From contig PLBO01000113.1 of assembly GCA_003134555.1 (NCBI GenBank), forward strand, positions 1 to 64,000: 64,000 nucleotides of DNA, written 5' to 3'. Both the position numbers and the translations under genes were made by a program. Each line of letters opens with the position of its first letter. Position 1 is the first letter of the stretch. The notes beneath the pieces are model-generated. The model was given only the letters and a program-made list of their open reading frames with translations, had not been told where the DNA came from and ran no database searches. Shown in pieces: positions 23,902 to 32,047 of the stretch. The DNA is from Actinomycetota bacterium (GTDB taxonomy: Bacteria > Actinomycetota > Acidimicrobiia > IMCC26256 > PALSA-610).

Positions 23902-24666
23902 ATGGCCGCCGATGTAGTGCTCGAAGCTCGCGGCCTGGTCAAGGATTACCGCCGCGACCGTGCGGTCGACGGCGTCGACCTCGTCGTTCGCGCGGGCGAG
24001 CGGGTCGCGCTGCTCGGTCCGAACGGTGCCGGCAAGACCACAACGCTGCTGATGATTCTCGGCGTGGTGTCACCCGACGCGGGTGCGGTGACCATCTGCG
24101 GGTTCGACCTCGCGCACCATCGGAGCCAGGCCGCGGAGTGTGTCGGCTTCGCGGCCGGATATCTGCCGCTGACCGAGCGCATGCGCGTACGTGAGTATCT
24201 GCGTCTGTACGCGCAGCTCTACGGAATTGCGGAACCGAACCCGCTCATCGACGAAGGTCTCGAACGCTTCCGCATCGCCGACCTCGCGGGCGCCATGGGT
24301 ACCGAGTTGTCGTCGGGACAACGCACGCTCATCGGAATCGTCCGCGCGACGTTGCACCGCCCGCGCCTCCTGGTGCTCGACGAGCCGACAGCCTCACTCG
24401 ACCCGGATGTCGCGCAACGCGTACGTGGCGGCCTCCTCGACCTCTGCGACCGCGACGGCACCGCGCTGTTGATGACCAGTCACGACATGAGCGACGTTAT
24501 TCAAGTGTGTGAGCGCGTCGTGTTCCTGTCGCACGGTCGCATCGTCGCCGACGGCCCGCCCGAAGCCGTGGCGTCGGCTTATGGCCGGGGCGATCTCGAG
24601 GGAGTGTTCCTCCATCTCGCCGAACGGCACGAGCCGACCGGCGCCCAACAGAGCGACCATCCATGA
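23902..24666 (+). CDS. ABC transporter ATP-binding protein
   Basis: The 254-residue protein has Walker A GPNGAGKTT, the signature LSSGQRT, Walker B LLVLDEPTASLDPD and a switch histidine in MTSHD, so it is a complete ATPase. It is of the class that powers ABC-2 exporters (drug, polyketide or polysaccharide). Its last four bases overlap the start of the permease (ATGA), which shows one operon. No substrate-binding protein is present, consistent with export. Confidence 0.95.
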   Translation: MAADVVLEARGLVKDYRRDRAVDGVDLVVRAGERVALLGPNGAGKTTTLLMILGVVSPDAGAVTICGFDLAHHRSQAAECVGFAAGYLPLTERMRVREYLRLYAQLYGIAEPNPLIDEGLERFRIADLAGAMGTELSSGQRTLIGIVRATLHRPRLLVLDEPTASLDPDVAQRVRGGLLDLCDRDGTALLMTSHDMSDVIQVCERVVFLSHGRIVADGPPEAVASAYGRGDLEGVFLHLAERHEPTGAQQSDHP

Positions 24667-25496
24667 ACCAGCTGACGGCTGCGAAGCCGATGAGCGCTCG
24701 CGCCAAGTCGTGGCTGCGGATGCGCGCGATCGCGCGACGGCACGCGTACGTGCTCCTGCGCAGCCCGCACCGACTGTTCGACGTGTCGCTGTGGCCACTC
24801 GTCGACGTGTTGTTGTTCGGATCGCTCGCGGCCTTCGTCGGCACCTCGGGGTCGACGTCCGCGGCCAAGGCGTCGGGCTATCTCCTCGCGGGCATCGTGC
24901 TCTGGCACGTCATCTACCAATCGCAGATCGCGATGAGCACCGGATTGCTCGAGGAGACGTGGACCCGCAACCTTTTGAACCTGATGGTCACGCCGTTGCG
25001 CGAGGTCGAGTACCTCGGGGGGGTGGCGCTGTTCGGGATGGTGAAGCTCGTGATCGGCGTCGGGGTCATGGTGCTGGGCGCGCTCGCCTTCTTCTCGTTC
25101 CGCACGTGGTCGCTCGGGTTCGGTCTCGTTCCGATCGTCGCGGTGCTGCTGGTCGTGGGCTGGGCGATCTCGCTGTTCGTGATGGGGTTGGTGCTCCGTT
25201 TCGGAACCGGCGCGGAGGCGCTCGCGTGGGGCGTCATGTTCGTGTTGTTGCCGCTCTCGGGCGTCTTCTATCCCACGAAGGCGCTGCCGACTCTGATGCA
25301 ACCGCTCGCGCTCGCGTTGCCGACCACACACGCGTTCACCGCGTTGCGATCGCTCGTCGATCACCGGGGCAGCGACTGGTCTCAGCTCACCATCGCGGCG
25401 GTGGGATCGCTCGCGATGCTCGGGCTCGCGATGTGGTTCCTCGTCGCCATGCTGCGAACCTTCCGCAAGCGCGGCTACATCACCCGCTACACGTGA
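24663..25496 (+). CDS. ABC-2 type transporter permease
   Basis: The 277-residue membrane protein has about six predicted helices, for example LWPLVDVLLFGSLAAFV, GYLLAGIVLWHVIY and VPIVAVLLVVGWAISLFVMGL in parts, and ends in RKRGYITRY. It fits the ABC-2 permease domain with an N-terminal amphipathic helix. With the ATPase at 23902 it would form a homodimeric exporter. The substrate is unknown; ABC-2 exporters of this size often move drugs, lipids or polysaccharide. Confidence 0.9.
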   Translation: MNQLTAAKPMSARAKSWLRMRAIARRHAYVLLRSPHRLFDVSLWPLVDVLLFGSLAAFVGTSGSTSAAKASGYLLAGIVLWHVIYQSQIAMSTGLLEETWTRNLLNLMVTPLREVEYLGGVALFGMVKLVIGVGVMVLGALAFFSFRTWSLGFGLVPIVAVLLVVGWAISLFVMGLVLRFGTGAEALAWGVMFVLLPLSGVFYPTKALPTLMQPLALALPTTHAFTALRSLVDHRGSDWSQLTIAAVGSLAMLGLAMWFLVAMLRTFRKRGYITRYT

Positions 25497-25545
25497 TGGT
25501 GTCGCGCAGAGTGCGACCCTCGATTCGGAATGCAAGACTCGCCGC

Positions 25546-26574
25546 GTGGAGCCTCTCGTCGATCCCGAACGCCTCGCGGCCTGGATGGACGCGCAGGGAC
25601 TTGCGTCCGGGGGTTCGATTGTCATCGATCGGATCACCACCGGTCACTCCAACGAGGTGTTCCGAGTAACCCGCGGCGAGCGCACATTCGTTCTGCGCCG
25701 GCCACCACGCACGCCATTGTCGCCAACCGCGCACGACATGGCACGCGAGTTCCGATTGTTGCGCGCGTTCTTCGGTCACGCCGCGGTGCCGGTGCCCGAG
25801 CCGATCGCGTGCTGCGTCGATCTCGACGTGCTCGGCGTGCCGTTCTATCTCATGGCCCCGGTCGACGGCGTCGTCGTGCGCGAGCGCATGCCTCCGCCGC
25901 TCGCCGACGACATCGGCGCCCCGCGCGCGTGCGCCTATGCGCTCGTCGACGCGCTCGCGGGGATCCACGCGTTCGACTGGCGCGCGGGTGGTCTCGCCGA
26001 CTTCGGGAAGCCCGACGGGTACCTCGAACGGCAGGTACCGCGGTGGCTGGGTCAGCTCGAACGATACGCGACCCGCCCGTTGCCCGACGTCGACGCCGCG
26101 GGCCGATGGCTGCAGGCGCACACCCCGCCGATGCAGCCGCCCGCCGTGATCCACGGCGACTACAAGCTCGACAATGTGATGTTCGCGCCGCAGTTGCCGG
26201 TCGAGCTCGTTGCCGTCGTCGACTGGGAGCAGTCGACGGTCGGCGATCCGCTCGTCGATCTCGGTTGGATGATCGGCCTGTGGATCGAGCCCGGCGAGAG
26301 CGCTTCGCTCGCGGGCGGGTCGCCGTTCGTGGACGGCGCCGACGTACCGACCCGCAAGCAGCTCGTCGCGCGCTACGAACGGCGCACCGGACGAGACGTG
26401 TCGAACCTCCCGTTCTATTGCGTGCTCGGCATGTTCAAGCTGGCATGCGTGATGGAAGGTTCGTTTGCCCGATTTCGCGCGGGCACGAGCGACGACGCGT
26501 ACTTCGCGGCGTTGGAGACCGGCGTTCCGGGGCTCGCGCGGCGAGCACTCGAATTCGCCGAAGGCGGCGTCTGA
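25546..26574 (+). CDS. Phosphotransferase-family protein (APH fold, ACAD10/11-like)
   Basis: The 342-residue protein has the aminoglycoside-phosphotransferase kinase fold: GHSNEVFRVTRGERTFVLRRP at the nucleotide-binding lobe, and the catalytic loop VIHGDYKLDNVMF with the metal-binding VVDWEQSTVGDPLVDLGW. This branch is related to the APH domain of ACAD10/11, enzymes that phosphorylate 4-hydroxy-acyl-CoA in mammals. It therefore may help to break down hydroxy fatty acids rather than resist antibiotics. GTG 25546 follows a -10-like AAGACT by six bases. A paralogue lies at 27754-28740. Confidence 0.9.
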   Translation: MEPLVDPERLAAWMDAQGLASGGSIVIDRITTGHSNEVFRVTRGERTFVLRRPPRTPLSPTAHDMAREFRLLRAFFGHAAVPVPEPIACCVDLDVLGVPFYLMAPVDGVVVRERMPPPLADDIGAPRACAYALVDALAGIHAFDWRAGGLADFGKPDGYLERQVPRWLGQLERYATRPLPDVDAAGRWLQAHTPPMQPPAVIHGDYKLDNVMFAPQLPVELVAVVDWEQSTVGDPLVDLGWMIGLWIEPGESASLAGGSPFVDGADVPTRKQLVARYERRTGRDVSNLPFYCVLGMFKLACVMEGSFARFRAGTSDDAYFAALETGVPGLARRALEFAEGGV

Positions 26575-26583
26575 ACTCGCGCG

Positions 26584-27366
26584 TCAGTCGCGGAGTTCGA
26601 TGATCACCGGTGCGTGGTCGGAGGGTCCCGTGCCCTTGCGGGCGTTGCGGTCTACGACCGCCCACGTGATCCGCTCGGCCACGGGCGGCGTTGCCAGCAC
26701 GAGATCGATGCGCATGCCGCGGTGCTGGTGGAAGTCGCCCGCTCTGTAGTCCCAGTAGCTGAACAACCGATCGACGTCGGGATAGACGCGTCGGAACGCG
26801 TCCTCGAGTCCCCATTCCTCGAGGCTCGCGACGGCCTTGCGCTCGGGCTCGGTCACGTGGGTCGACCCGACGAATCGCTTCGGGTCCCATACGTCGCGGT
26901 CGGTGGGCGCAACGTTGAAGTCGCCCATGACGACGAGTGGGTCGTCGCGTCTGTATGTCGCGTCGATCCAGTCGTGGAGGCTCGCCAACCAGTGCAGCTT
27001 GCGTTCGTAGAAGTCGGTTCCGACCTCGCGGCCGTTGGGTACGTACAGACTGACGACCCGGATACCGCCGCACGTCGCCGCGACAATGCGCGCGTCGCCT
27101 TCGTAGGGGTCGACGTGCGCGTCGCCGAACCCGTTCGACGGGTCGACTACACCGACGCGCGAGAGGATCGCCACGCCGTTCCATTGACCTTGGCCGTGGT
27201 GGACGGATTCGTAGCCGAGCGCCGAGAACGTCAGAGCCGGAAACGACGTGTCAGCCAACTTCGTCTCCTGGAGGCACAGGACGTCGACGTCGGCGTAGCC
27301 GAGGAACTCCTCGACGCGCGGGAGCCGGGCCTTCAGCGAGTTGACATTCCAGGTCGCGATTCGCAT
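26584..27366 (-). CDS. xthA: Exodeoxyribonuclease III
   Basis: The 260-residue protein starts MRIATWNVNSLKARL and has CLQETKLADTSFP, SLYVPNGREV, VMGDFNVAPTD and the C-terminal SDHAPVIIEL with the catalytic Asp-His pair. These are the AP-endonuclease/ExoIII motifs. The enzyme cuts abasic sites and removes 3' blocks in base-excision repair. It follows the DUF6285-like gene by 12 bases, so it is at the end of that operon. Confidence 0.95.
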   Translation of the reverse strand: MRIATWNVNSLKARLPRVEEFLGYADVDVLCLQETKLADTSFPALTFSALGYESVHHGQGQWNGVAILSRVGVVDPSNGFGDAHVDPYEGDARIVAATCGGIRVVSLYVPNGREVGTDFYERKLHWLASLHDWIDATYRRDDPLVVMGDFNVAPTDRDVWDPKRFVGSTHVTEPERKAVASLEEWGLEDAFRRVYPDVDRLFSYWDYRAGDFHQHRGMRIDLVLATPPVAERITWAVVDRNARKGTGPSDHAPVIIELRD

Positions 27367-27378
27367 CGGAATCGCAGG

Positions 27379-27750
27379 CTATGCGGACGGAGCCTCGGGC
27401 AGATAACCCGGGTTCGCGACGAGGAGTTTCTCGCGCACGGTCGCGCGCACATGATCGCGCACGGCGTCGAGACGGTCGTCGAGCGACCCGCCGCGGATCC
27501 GGGCGGCGAGCTCGCGCTCGAGCAGCCCGACCTCGTCGTCGTGGCCGAGCAGCGCGGCGGCTCGGACCCGTTCGGCGGCGACGAGCTCACGGCCGTTGGT
27601 GAGCTCGCGCTCGACCATTCCGAGCGCGTTGGCCGCGACGCGCGCGTGGAATTGCACGCGTTTGTCTGTCGAGGTGGCCATGACGTCGTGCTCGAGGAAC
27701 TCGCGCACCGCCTCGACGAGCTCGGCGGCTGTCGGCCGATCCTGCGCCAT
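27379..27750 (-). CDS. DUF6285-like protein
   Basis: The 123-residue, mostly helical protein starts QDRPTAAELVEAVREFLE and has the conserved FHARVAANALGMVEREL segment that I associate with DUF6285, a family which is normally encoded next to an ACAD10-like phosphotransferase. It is probably a partner or regulator of that kinase. The ATG is three bases after the stop of the phosphotransferase gene, so the two are co-translated or tightly coupled. Confidence 0.75.
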   Translation of the reverse strand: MAQDRPTAAELVEAVREFLEHDVMATSTDKRVQFHARVAANALGMVERELTNGRELVAAERVRAAALLGHDDEVGLLERELAARIRGGSLDDRLDAVRDHVRATVREKLLVANPGYLPEAPSA

Positions 27751-27753
27751 GGT

Positions 27754-28740
27754 TCACCAACCTCCGTCGAGGATCTCGAGCAGGTCCCACTCGGTCTCGG
27801 CGACCCTTCGCCCCAAGGTCGCGAGCTCGACTGATCGCACGAAACCGTTGAGATGCGTGAACGCCTGACCCACGCAGATCACCCCCCACTTCAACGTGCC
27901 GAGCGCCACCCAGAAGCGCAACGTGTTCTCGTCGACCTTCCGGCCGCCCGCGCGTTCATACGCGGCGACGAGATCGGGGACCGTGCCGAAGCCACCGACG
28001 AGCTTGTCGGCGACACCGAATCGCCACGACTTCACGCACAACCAACCAAGATCCTCGACCGGGTCGCCCAAGTGTGCGAGCTCCCAGTCGAGGACCGCCC
28101 GGATGCCTTCTGGTCCGACGATGAAGTTGCCGTTCCGGAAGTCGCCGTGCACGAGCTCGGGCCGCGACGGCGGGGATGGGACGCGTTCTGCGAGCCATCG
28201 CAGCCCGAGCTCGAAGGCCGGGTGCGGCTCGCCGAAGGTGTCGAGCAAGGAGCGGTATTGGTCGAGCTGTGTTGGCGCGCTCTGCTCCGGGAGCCGCGGC
28301 AGCGTCGCGGGATCGATCGCGTGAATGCGCGCCGCGATCTCGCCGCATTGTGCCGCGAGTCGCGGTCGGGCGGCGGCGTACTCGTCGTCGCGCAGGATCC
28401 GGCGAGGGATGGTCTCGCCTTCGACGCGGTCCATCACGAATCCGCGCCCGAGGTCGTCTTCTGCTCGCAGCAGCACCCGCACGGTTGGGACGGCGACACC
28501 GGCCGCCGCCGCGGCCTCGCACACGAGGTATTCCGTCGACCGGTCGGATTCGCCGCCGTATTCGCCGGGATCGCGCCGCAGGACGAACCCGCGCCGTCCG
28601 CCGTTCGCGTCGGCCAGGTCGAACGACCACGTCTCGCGCGACGCGCCCCCCGACAGCCGGCGTAAGTCGACCACCGAGCCATCGCCGCAGGTCGCGGCGA
28701 TCGCGCGGGCGAGCGCTTCGGGGTCCGGGGGTCGGGCCAT
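27754..28740 (-). CDS. Phosphotransferase-family protein (ACAD10/11-like) coupled to DUF6285
   Basis: The 328-residue protein has the APH kinase motifs ELVHGDFRNGNFIV (catalytic Asp and Asn) and AVLDWELAHLGDPVEDLGWL (metal-binding Asp), and SGGASRETWSFDL for the nucleotide loop. It is more canonical in the ACAD10/11 sense than the paralogue at 25546. The neighbouring DUF6285-like gene follows after three bases. The reaction is probably phosphorylation of a hydroxyacyl-CoA or another small alcohol. ATG 28740 has a -10-like TAGCGT seven bases before. Confidence 0.9.
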   Translation of the reverse strand: MARPPDPEALARAIAATCGDGSVVDLRRLSGGASRETWSFDLADANGGRRGFVLRRDPGEYGGESDRSTEYLVCEAAAAAGVAVPTVRVLLRAEDDLGRGFVMDRVEGETIPRRILRDDEYAAARPRLAAQCGEIAARIHAIDPATLPRLPEQSAPTQLDQYRSLLDTFGEPHPAFELGLRWLAERVPSPPSRPELVHGDFRNGNFIVGPEGIRAVLDWELAHLGDPVEDLGWLCVKSWRFGVADKLVGGFGTVPDLVAAYERAGGRKVDENTLRFWVALGTLKWGVICVGQAFTHLNGFVRSVELATLGRRVAETEWDLLEILDGGW

Positions 28741-28747
28741 GAGCCGG

Positions 28748-28753
28748 ACGCTA
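28748..28753 (-). promoter_or_regulatory. -10-like hexamer TAGCGT
   Basis: It lies seven bases before the ATG at 28740 and would drive the phosphotransferase, DUF6285 and xthA operon. Confidence 0.5.
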
Positions 28754-28788
28754 GCGAGCCGATCCGGACGGTTTGTAGTTGCGGCCGC

Positions 28789-28815
28789 GCGGGGCGGCCC
28801 GGGCGCGCGCCCCGC
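28789..28815. terminator. GC-rich hairpin, probable terminator of the small coiled-coil gene
   Basis: GCGGGGCG at 28789-28796 pairs perfectly with CGCCCCGC at 28808-28815, with an 11-base loop. It lies downstream (leftward) of the gene at 28879-29103. No U tract follows on either strand. Confidence 0.4.
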
Positions 28816-28878
28816 CTCAGTGTTGGGCGCGTCCGGCGATGTCGAAGAAGCGCGGTGAGCGTCCTGACGAATCGGTCA

Positions 28879-29103
28879 TCAACCGTTCAGGCGTTGCCGG
28901 AGCTTCTCGCCGCGCTGCTCGAGCACCGCGAGAATCGCTTCTTGCTCCTCGGCCAAGGTCAGCATCTCGGTGCGATCGCGCTCGTTCCCCGGATCGGCGA
29001 GGCGCTCGCGGATCTCGCGGATCTGCGGTCGGAGCTCGGCGATCTCACGCTCGACGCGTTCGAGCTCAGCGCGCACGTCAACTTGTGATTCTTCGGTCGT
29101 CAC
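28879..29103 (-). CDS. Small coiled-coil protein
   Basis: The 74-residue, charged protein is nearly all helix. Heptad-like spacing of Leu/Ile runs over ERVEREIAELRPQIREIRERL and ILAVLEQRGEKLRQRL, so it should form a coiled coil. It starts at a GTG with a -10-like CATACT six bases upstream. It resembles other small unnamed actinobacterial coiled-coil proteins. Function unknown. Confidence 0.65.
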   Translation of the reverse strand: MTTEESQVDVRAELERVEREIAELRPQIREIRERLADPGNERDRTEMLTLAEEQEAILAVLEQRGEKLRQRLNG

Positions 29104-29160
29104 CGGTGGAGTATGCGCCTTTCGGGTTGCCGGTGAAACACGGTGGGGAGAGAACCGAGG

Positions 29161-29508
29161 ATGTCAGATCCTTCCCCCGCGACGCCCCTCCACGTGGCTC
29201 GCACGCGCGCGGTGGTACGCGTGAGCGAGTTGGGGCAGGTCTTCGACGCGATCGTCGAATCCTCGGCGGGGGTCAATATGGACGACGAGCACGATCCCGA
29301 AGGTTCCACCGTCGGGTTCGAACGCGCGCAGATCTCGGCCCTCCTCGATCACGCGCGAACACAGCTCGCCGAGCTCGACGCCGCGCTGGACCGGATGCGG
29401 AGTGGCAGCTACGGGATCTGCGAAGACTGCGGTGACCAGATCCCACCGGCACGACTCGAGGCGCACCCCGCGGCACGAGTCTGCATCGCGTGCGCCCTTC
29501 GGAGATGA
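29161..29508 (+). CDS. TraR/DksA-family zinc-finger protein
   Basis: The 115-residue protein has an N-terminal helix pair (RAQISALLDHARTQLAELDAALDRM) and a C4 zinc finger with Cys87, Cys90, Cys108 and Cys111. The segment SGSYGICEDCGDQIPPARL is typical of the DksA/TraR family. Such proteins bind in the RNA polymerase secondary channel or have unknown roles in actinobacteria. The key acidic tip of DksA (DxxDxA) is represented by the ELDAAL segment. ATG 29161 is chosen because it sits right after a GAGG motif and gives the normal length. Confidence 0.87.
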   Translation: MSDPSPATPLHVARTRAVVRVSELGQVFDAIVESSAGVNMDDEHDPEGSTVGFERAQISALLDHARTQLAELDAALDRMRSGSYGICEDCGDQIPPARLEAHPAARVCIACALRR

Positions 29509-29595
29509 CCTCGGCATCGGGCCGGGTTGGCGGTCGCAACGCCGATCTGCACACTTTCTCCACAGGCGCGTGGGGACTCCTCCACCCCAGGTCCG

Positions 29596-29601
29596 TATCC
29601 T
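29596..29601 (+). promoter_or_regulatory. -10-like hexamer TATCCT
   Basis: It lies six bases before the GTG at 29608, the chosen start of the response regulator, and supports this start over the longer frame from 29527. Confidence 0.55.
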
Positions 29602-29607
29602 CCTGGT

Positions 29608-30330
29608 GTGACCTCGTTGGCACCTAGCGCGCGGGATGGGCTGGTCCGGACGGTCGTCGTCGTCGAGGACGAGCAGCCGATCGCCCAGGCGGTCGCCGCG
29701 CGCCTACGCAGCGAAGGGTACGCAGTCGAGATCGCCGCCGACGGCCCGAGCGGCGTCGCGATGTGCGCCCGGATCCGGCCCGATCTCGTGGTGCTCGACC
29801 TCATGCTCCCCGGTCTCGACGGCATCGAGGTCTGCAAGCGCATCCAGAGCGAGCGGCCGGTGCCGGTCCTGATGCTCACGGCTCGTGACGGCGAGACCGA
29901 CCTGCTCGTCGGGCTCGCAGTCGGCGCCGACGACTACATGACGAAGCCGTTCAGCATGCGCGAGCTGATTGCCCGCGTGCACGCGCTGTTGCGGCGCGCC
30001 GAGCGGTCGGCCGACTCGGCGCAGCAGCCCGTCGTGCGGATCGGCGACGTAGAGCTCGACGCGACGACGCGTCGGGTCCGCGTCGACGGCGAGCTCGTGC
30101 ATTTGACGCCGATCGAGTTCGACCTCGTGCACTACCTCGCAGCGCGCCCGGGGCGAGTCTCGACGCGCGAAGAGCTCCTCGCGCAGGTGTGGGGCTACGA
30201 CGTTCCGTCGGGCGCGCGTACCGTCGATTCCCACATCCGCACGATCCGGCGCAAGCTCGGGCCGGCGATCGTGCGCACCGTGCACGGCGTGGGTTACGCG
30301 ATCGAGGAGGCTCGGGCAAATTGCATGTGA
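29608..30330 (+). CDS. OmpR-family response regulator
   Basis: The 240-residue protein has a receiver domain with acidic pair in VVVEDEQ, phosphoacceptor Asp in VVLDLMLPGLDG, the Lys in TKPFSMREL, and a C-terminal winged helix with RTVDSHIRTIRRKLG. It would activate or repress genes after phosphorylation by the kinase next door. The GTG at 29608 is supported by TATCCT six bases before. Its TGA overlaps the GTG of the kinase by 4 bases. Confidence 0.95.
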   Translation: MTSLAPSARDGLVRTVVVVEDEQPIAQAVAARLRSEGYAVEIAADGPSGVAMCARIRPDLVVLDLMLPGLDGIEVCKRIQSERPVPVLMLTARDGETDLLVGLAVGADDYMTKPFSMRELIARVHALLRRAERSADSAQQPVVRIGDVELDATTRRVRVDGELVHLTPIEFDLVHYLAARPGRVSTREELLAQVWGYDVPSGARTVDSHIRTIRRKLGPAIVRTVHGVGYAIEEARANCM

Positions 30331-31385
30331 AGCGCCCCCGGACCCCTGAGCGGCCACTCGATCCGCTGCCGACGCTGAAGCTCAAGATCAGCGTCATCAT
30401 CCTCGCCGCGGTCGCGGTCACCGTGGGCGTGTTCTTCGTCGGTCTGAAGGCGGGATTGTGGCCGTCGGTCGCCGGCGTGCTGTCCGGGCTCGTTGCGCTT
30501 GCAGTCGTATGGGTGCTCGCGCGCGGCCTGACCTCGCCCCTGCGAGAGATGGTTGCCGCCACCGAAGCGATGGCGCGTGGCGACTTCACCGCCCGCGTCA
30601 CAGCTATCTCGCACGACGAGATCGGAACGCTGGCACACGCGTTCAACCAGATGGCCGCCGAGCTCGCGGAGACGGATCGCTTGCGCCGCGACCTCGTCGC
30701 CAACGTCAGCCACGAGCTCCGGACGCCGATCACCGCGCTCCAAGCCGTTCTCGAGAACCTGGTCGACGGGGTCGGCAAGGCCGATCCCGAGACGCTCTCG
30801 ACGATGCTCGCGCAGGTCGAGCGACTCGGCCGGCTCGTGCAGCAGCTGCTTGACCTCTCACGGCTGGAGTCGGGCACGTTGCCGCTCGATCGCGATCTGT
30901 TCGAGGTGCGTCCGATGATCGAGCACGCGATCCGTGAGTCGCAGCTCCACGCCCCGGACGTCTACTTCGCGGCCGAGGTCGTTCCCCGAGATTTCCGGCT
31001 CGAGGCCGACGCCGAGCGCCTCCACCAGGTCGTCGCGAACTTCGTCGAGAACGCGGTCCGGCATTCGCCCCCGAAGGGGAGGGTGTGCGTGCGCGCGATT
31101 GCGGCCCCCGACGGCGGCGCGCGGCTCGAGGTGTCCGACGAGGGCCCCGGCATCCCCGACGGCGAGGCCACGCGGGTCTTCGAACGCTTCTATCGAGCCG
31201 ACTCCGCCCGTTCCTCGAGTGACGGCGGCGCCGGTCTCGGCCTCGCGATCGCGCGCTGGATCGTCGAGCTGCACGGTGGCGACATCCGGGTGGCTCGCAA
31301 CGAGCCGCACGGCTGCCGCATGGTCGCAACCATTCCGGGCCGCGTCGAGCTCTCGGCGCTTCCCACTCCCGAACTCATCAACTGA
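30327..31385 (+). CDS. Sensor histidine kinase with very short extracellular loop
   Basis: The 352-residue protein has two adjacent membrane helices (about residues 18-41 and 46-66) with only a few residues between them, a HAMP domain, the phosphoacceptor motif NVSHELRTPITAL, and an ATPase domain with NFVENAVRHS, DEGPGIP and GGAGLGLAIA. The near absence of an outer domain suggests sensing in the membrane, as in intramembrane-sensing kinases. It is coupled to its response regulator by GTGA and is followed by ribB after 12 bases. Confidence 0.94.
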   Translation: MKRPRTPERPLDPLPTLKLKISVIILAAVAVTVGVFFVGLKAGLWPSVAGVLSGLVALAVVWVLARGLTSPLREMVAATEAMARGDFTARVTAISHDEIGTLAHAFNQMAAELAETDRLRRDLVANVSHELRTPITALQAVLENLVDGVGKADPETLSTMLAQVERLGRLVQQLLDLSRLESGTLPLDRDLFEVRPMIEHAIRESQLHAPDVYFAAEVVPRDFRLEADAERLHQVVANFVENAVRHSPPKGRVCVRAIAAPDGGARLEVSDEGPGIPDGEATRVFERFYRADSARSSSDGGAGLGLAIARWIVELHGGDIRVARNEPHGCRMVATIPGRVELSALPTPELIN

Positions 31386-31397
31386 AGGAGGGCGACG

Positions 31398-32039
31398 GTG
31401 TCCCTGACCTCCATCGACGACGCGCTGCGGCGCATCCGCCGGGGCGAGATGGTGCTCGTGGTCGACGACGAAGACCGCGAGAACGAGGGCGACCTCACGC
31501 TCGCAGCCGAGTGGGTGACCCCCGAGGCGATCAACTTCATGATGCGCTGGGCGCGCGGTCTCGTGTGCATGCCGTGCGGCACGCGGCGCCTCGACGAGCT
31601 GGAGATCGGACCGATGGTCCCCCCCGACATCGCCGGGTGTGACACCGCGTTCACCGTGACGATCGACCACCGCGACGCCGGCAGCGGCATCGGAGCTCAC
31701 GACCGCGCGCTGACGATCCGCAAGATCCTCGATCCGGCATCGCGCCCGGAGCACTTCGTGCGGCCGGGTCATGTGTTCCCGTTGCGCGCGCGTGAGGACG
31801 GCGTGCTGGAACGGCGTGGTCACACCGAGGCGGCCGTCGACCTTGCCCGCCTCGCGGGCTGTGCACCCGTTGCGGTGATCTGCGAGGTGTTGCACGACGA
31901 CGGCTCGCCCGCACGCTTTCCGTACCTCGAACTGTTCGCGCAGGAGCACCGGATCGCGTTGGTGTCGGTCGCGCAGCTCGTCGAATTCCGCGAACAAGCA
32001 GGCACGACCGCGGGCGCACGCCGCACGCTGCTGCTCTAG
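31398..32039 (+). CDS. ribB: 3,4-dihydroxy-2-butanone 4-phosphate synthase
   Basis: The 213-residue protein has the RibB active-site blocks: VDDEDRENEGDLTLAAE near the N-terminus (the Glu residues that bind Mg), CMPCGTRRLD, TAFTVTIDHRDAGSGIGAHDRALT and the HTEAAVDLARLAG segment. It makes the four-carbon unit of riboflavin from ribulose 5-phosphate. It is a stand-alone RibB, with no fused GTP cyclohydrolase II. The GTG has GGAGGG eight bases upstream. Other rib genes are not in the window; its place in an operon with a two-component system is unusual. Confidence 0.95.
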   Translation: MSLTSIDDALRRIRRGEMVLVVDDEDRENEGDLTLAAEWVTPEAINFMMRWARGLVCMPCGTRRLDELEIGPMVPPDIAGCDTAFTVTIDHRDAGSGIGAHDRALTIRKILDPASRPEHFVRPGHVFPLRAREDGVLERRGHTEAAVDLARLAGCAPVAVICEVLHDDGSPARFPYLELFAQEHRIALVSVAQLVEFREQAGTTAGARRTLLL

Positions 32040-32047
32040 GAGTTGCT

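Noticed and set aside
25546-28740. Aminoglycoside resistance genes
   Set aside because: The APH-fold proteins are closer in layout to ACAD10/11-type kinases, which occur in lipid metabolism.
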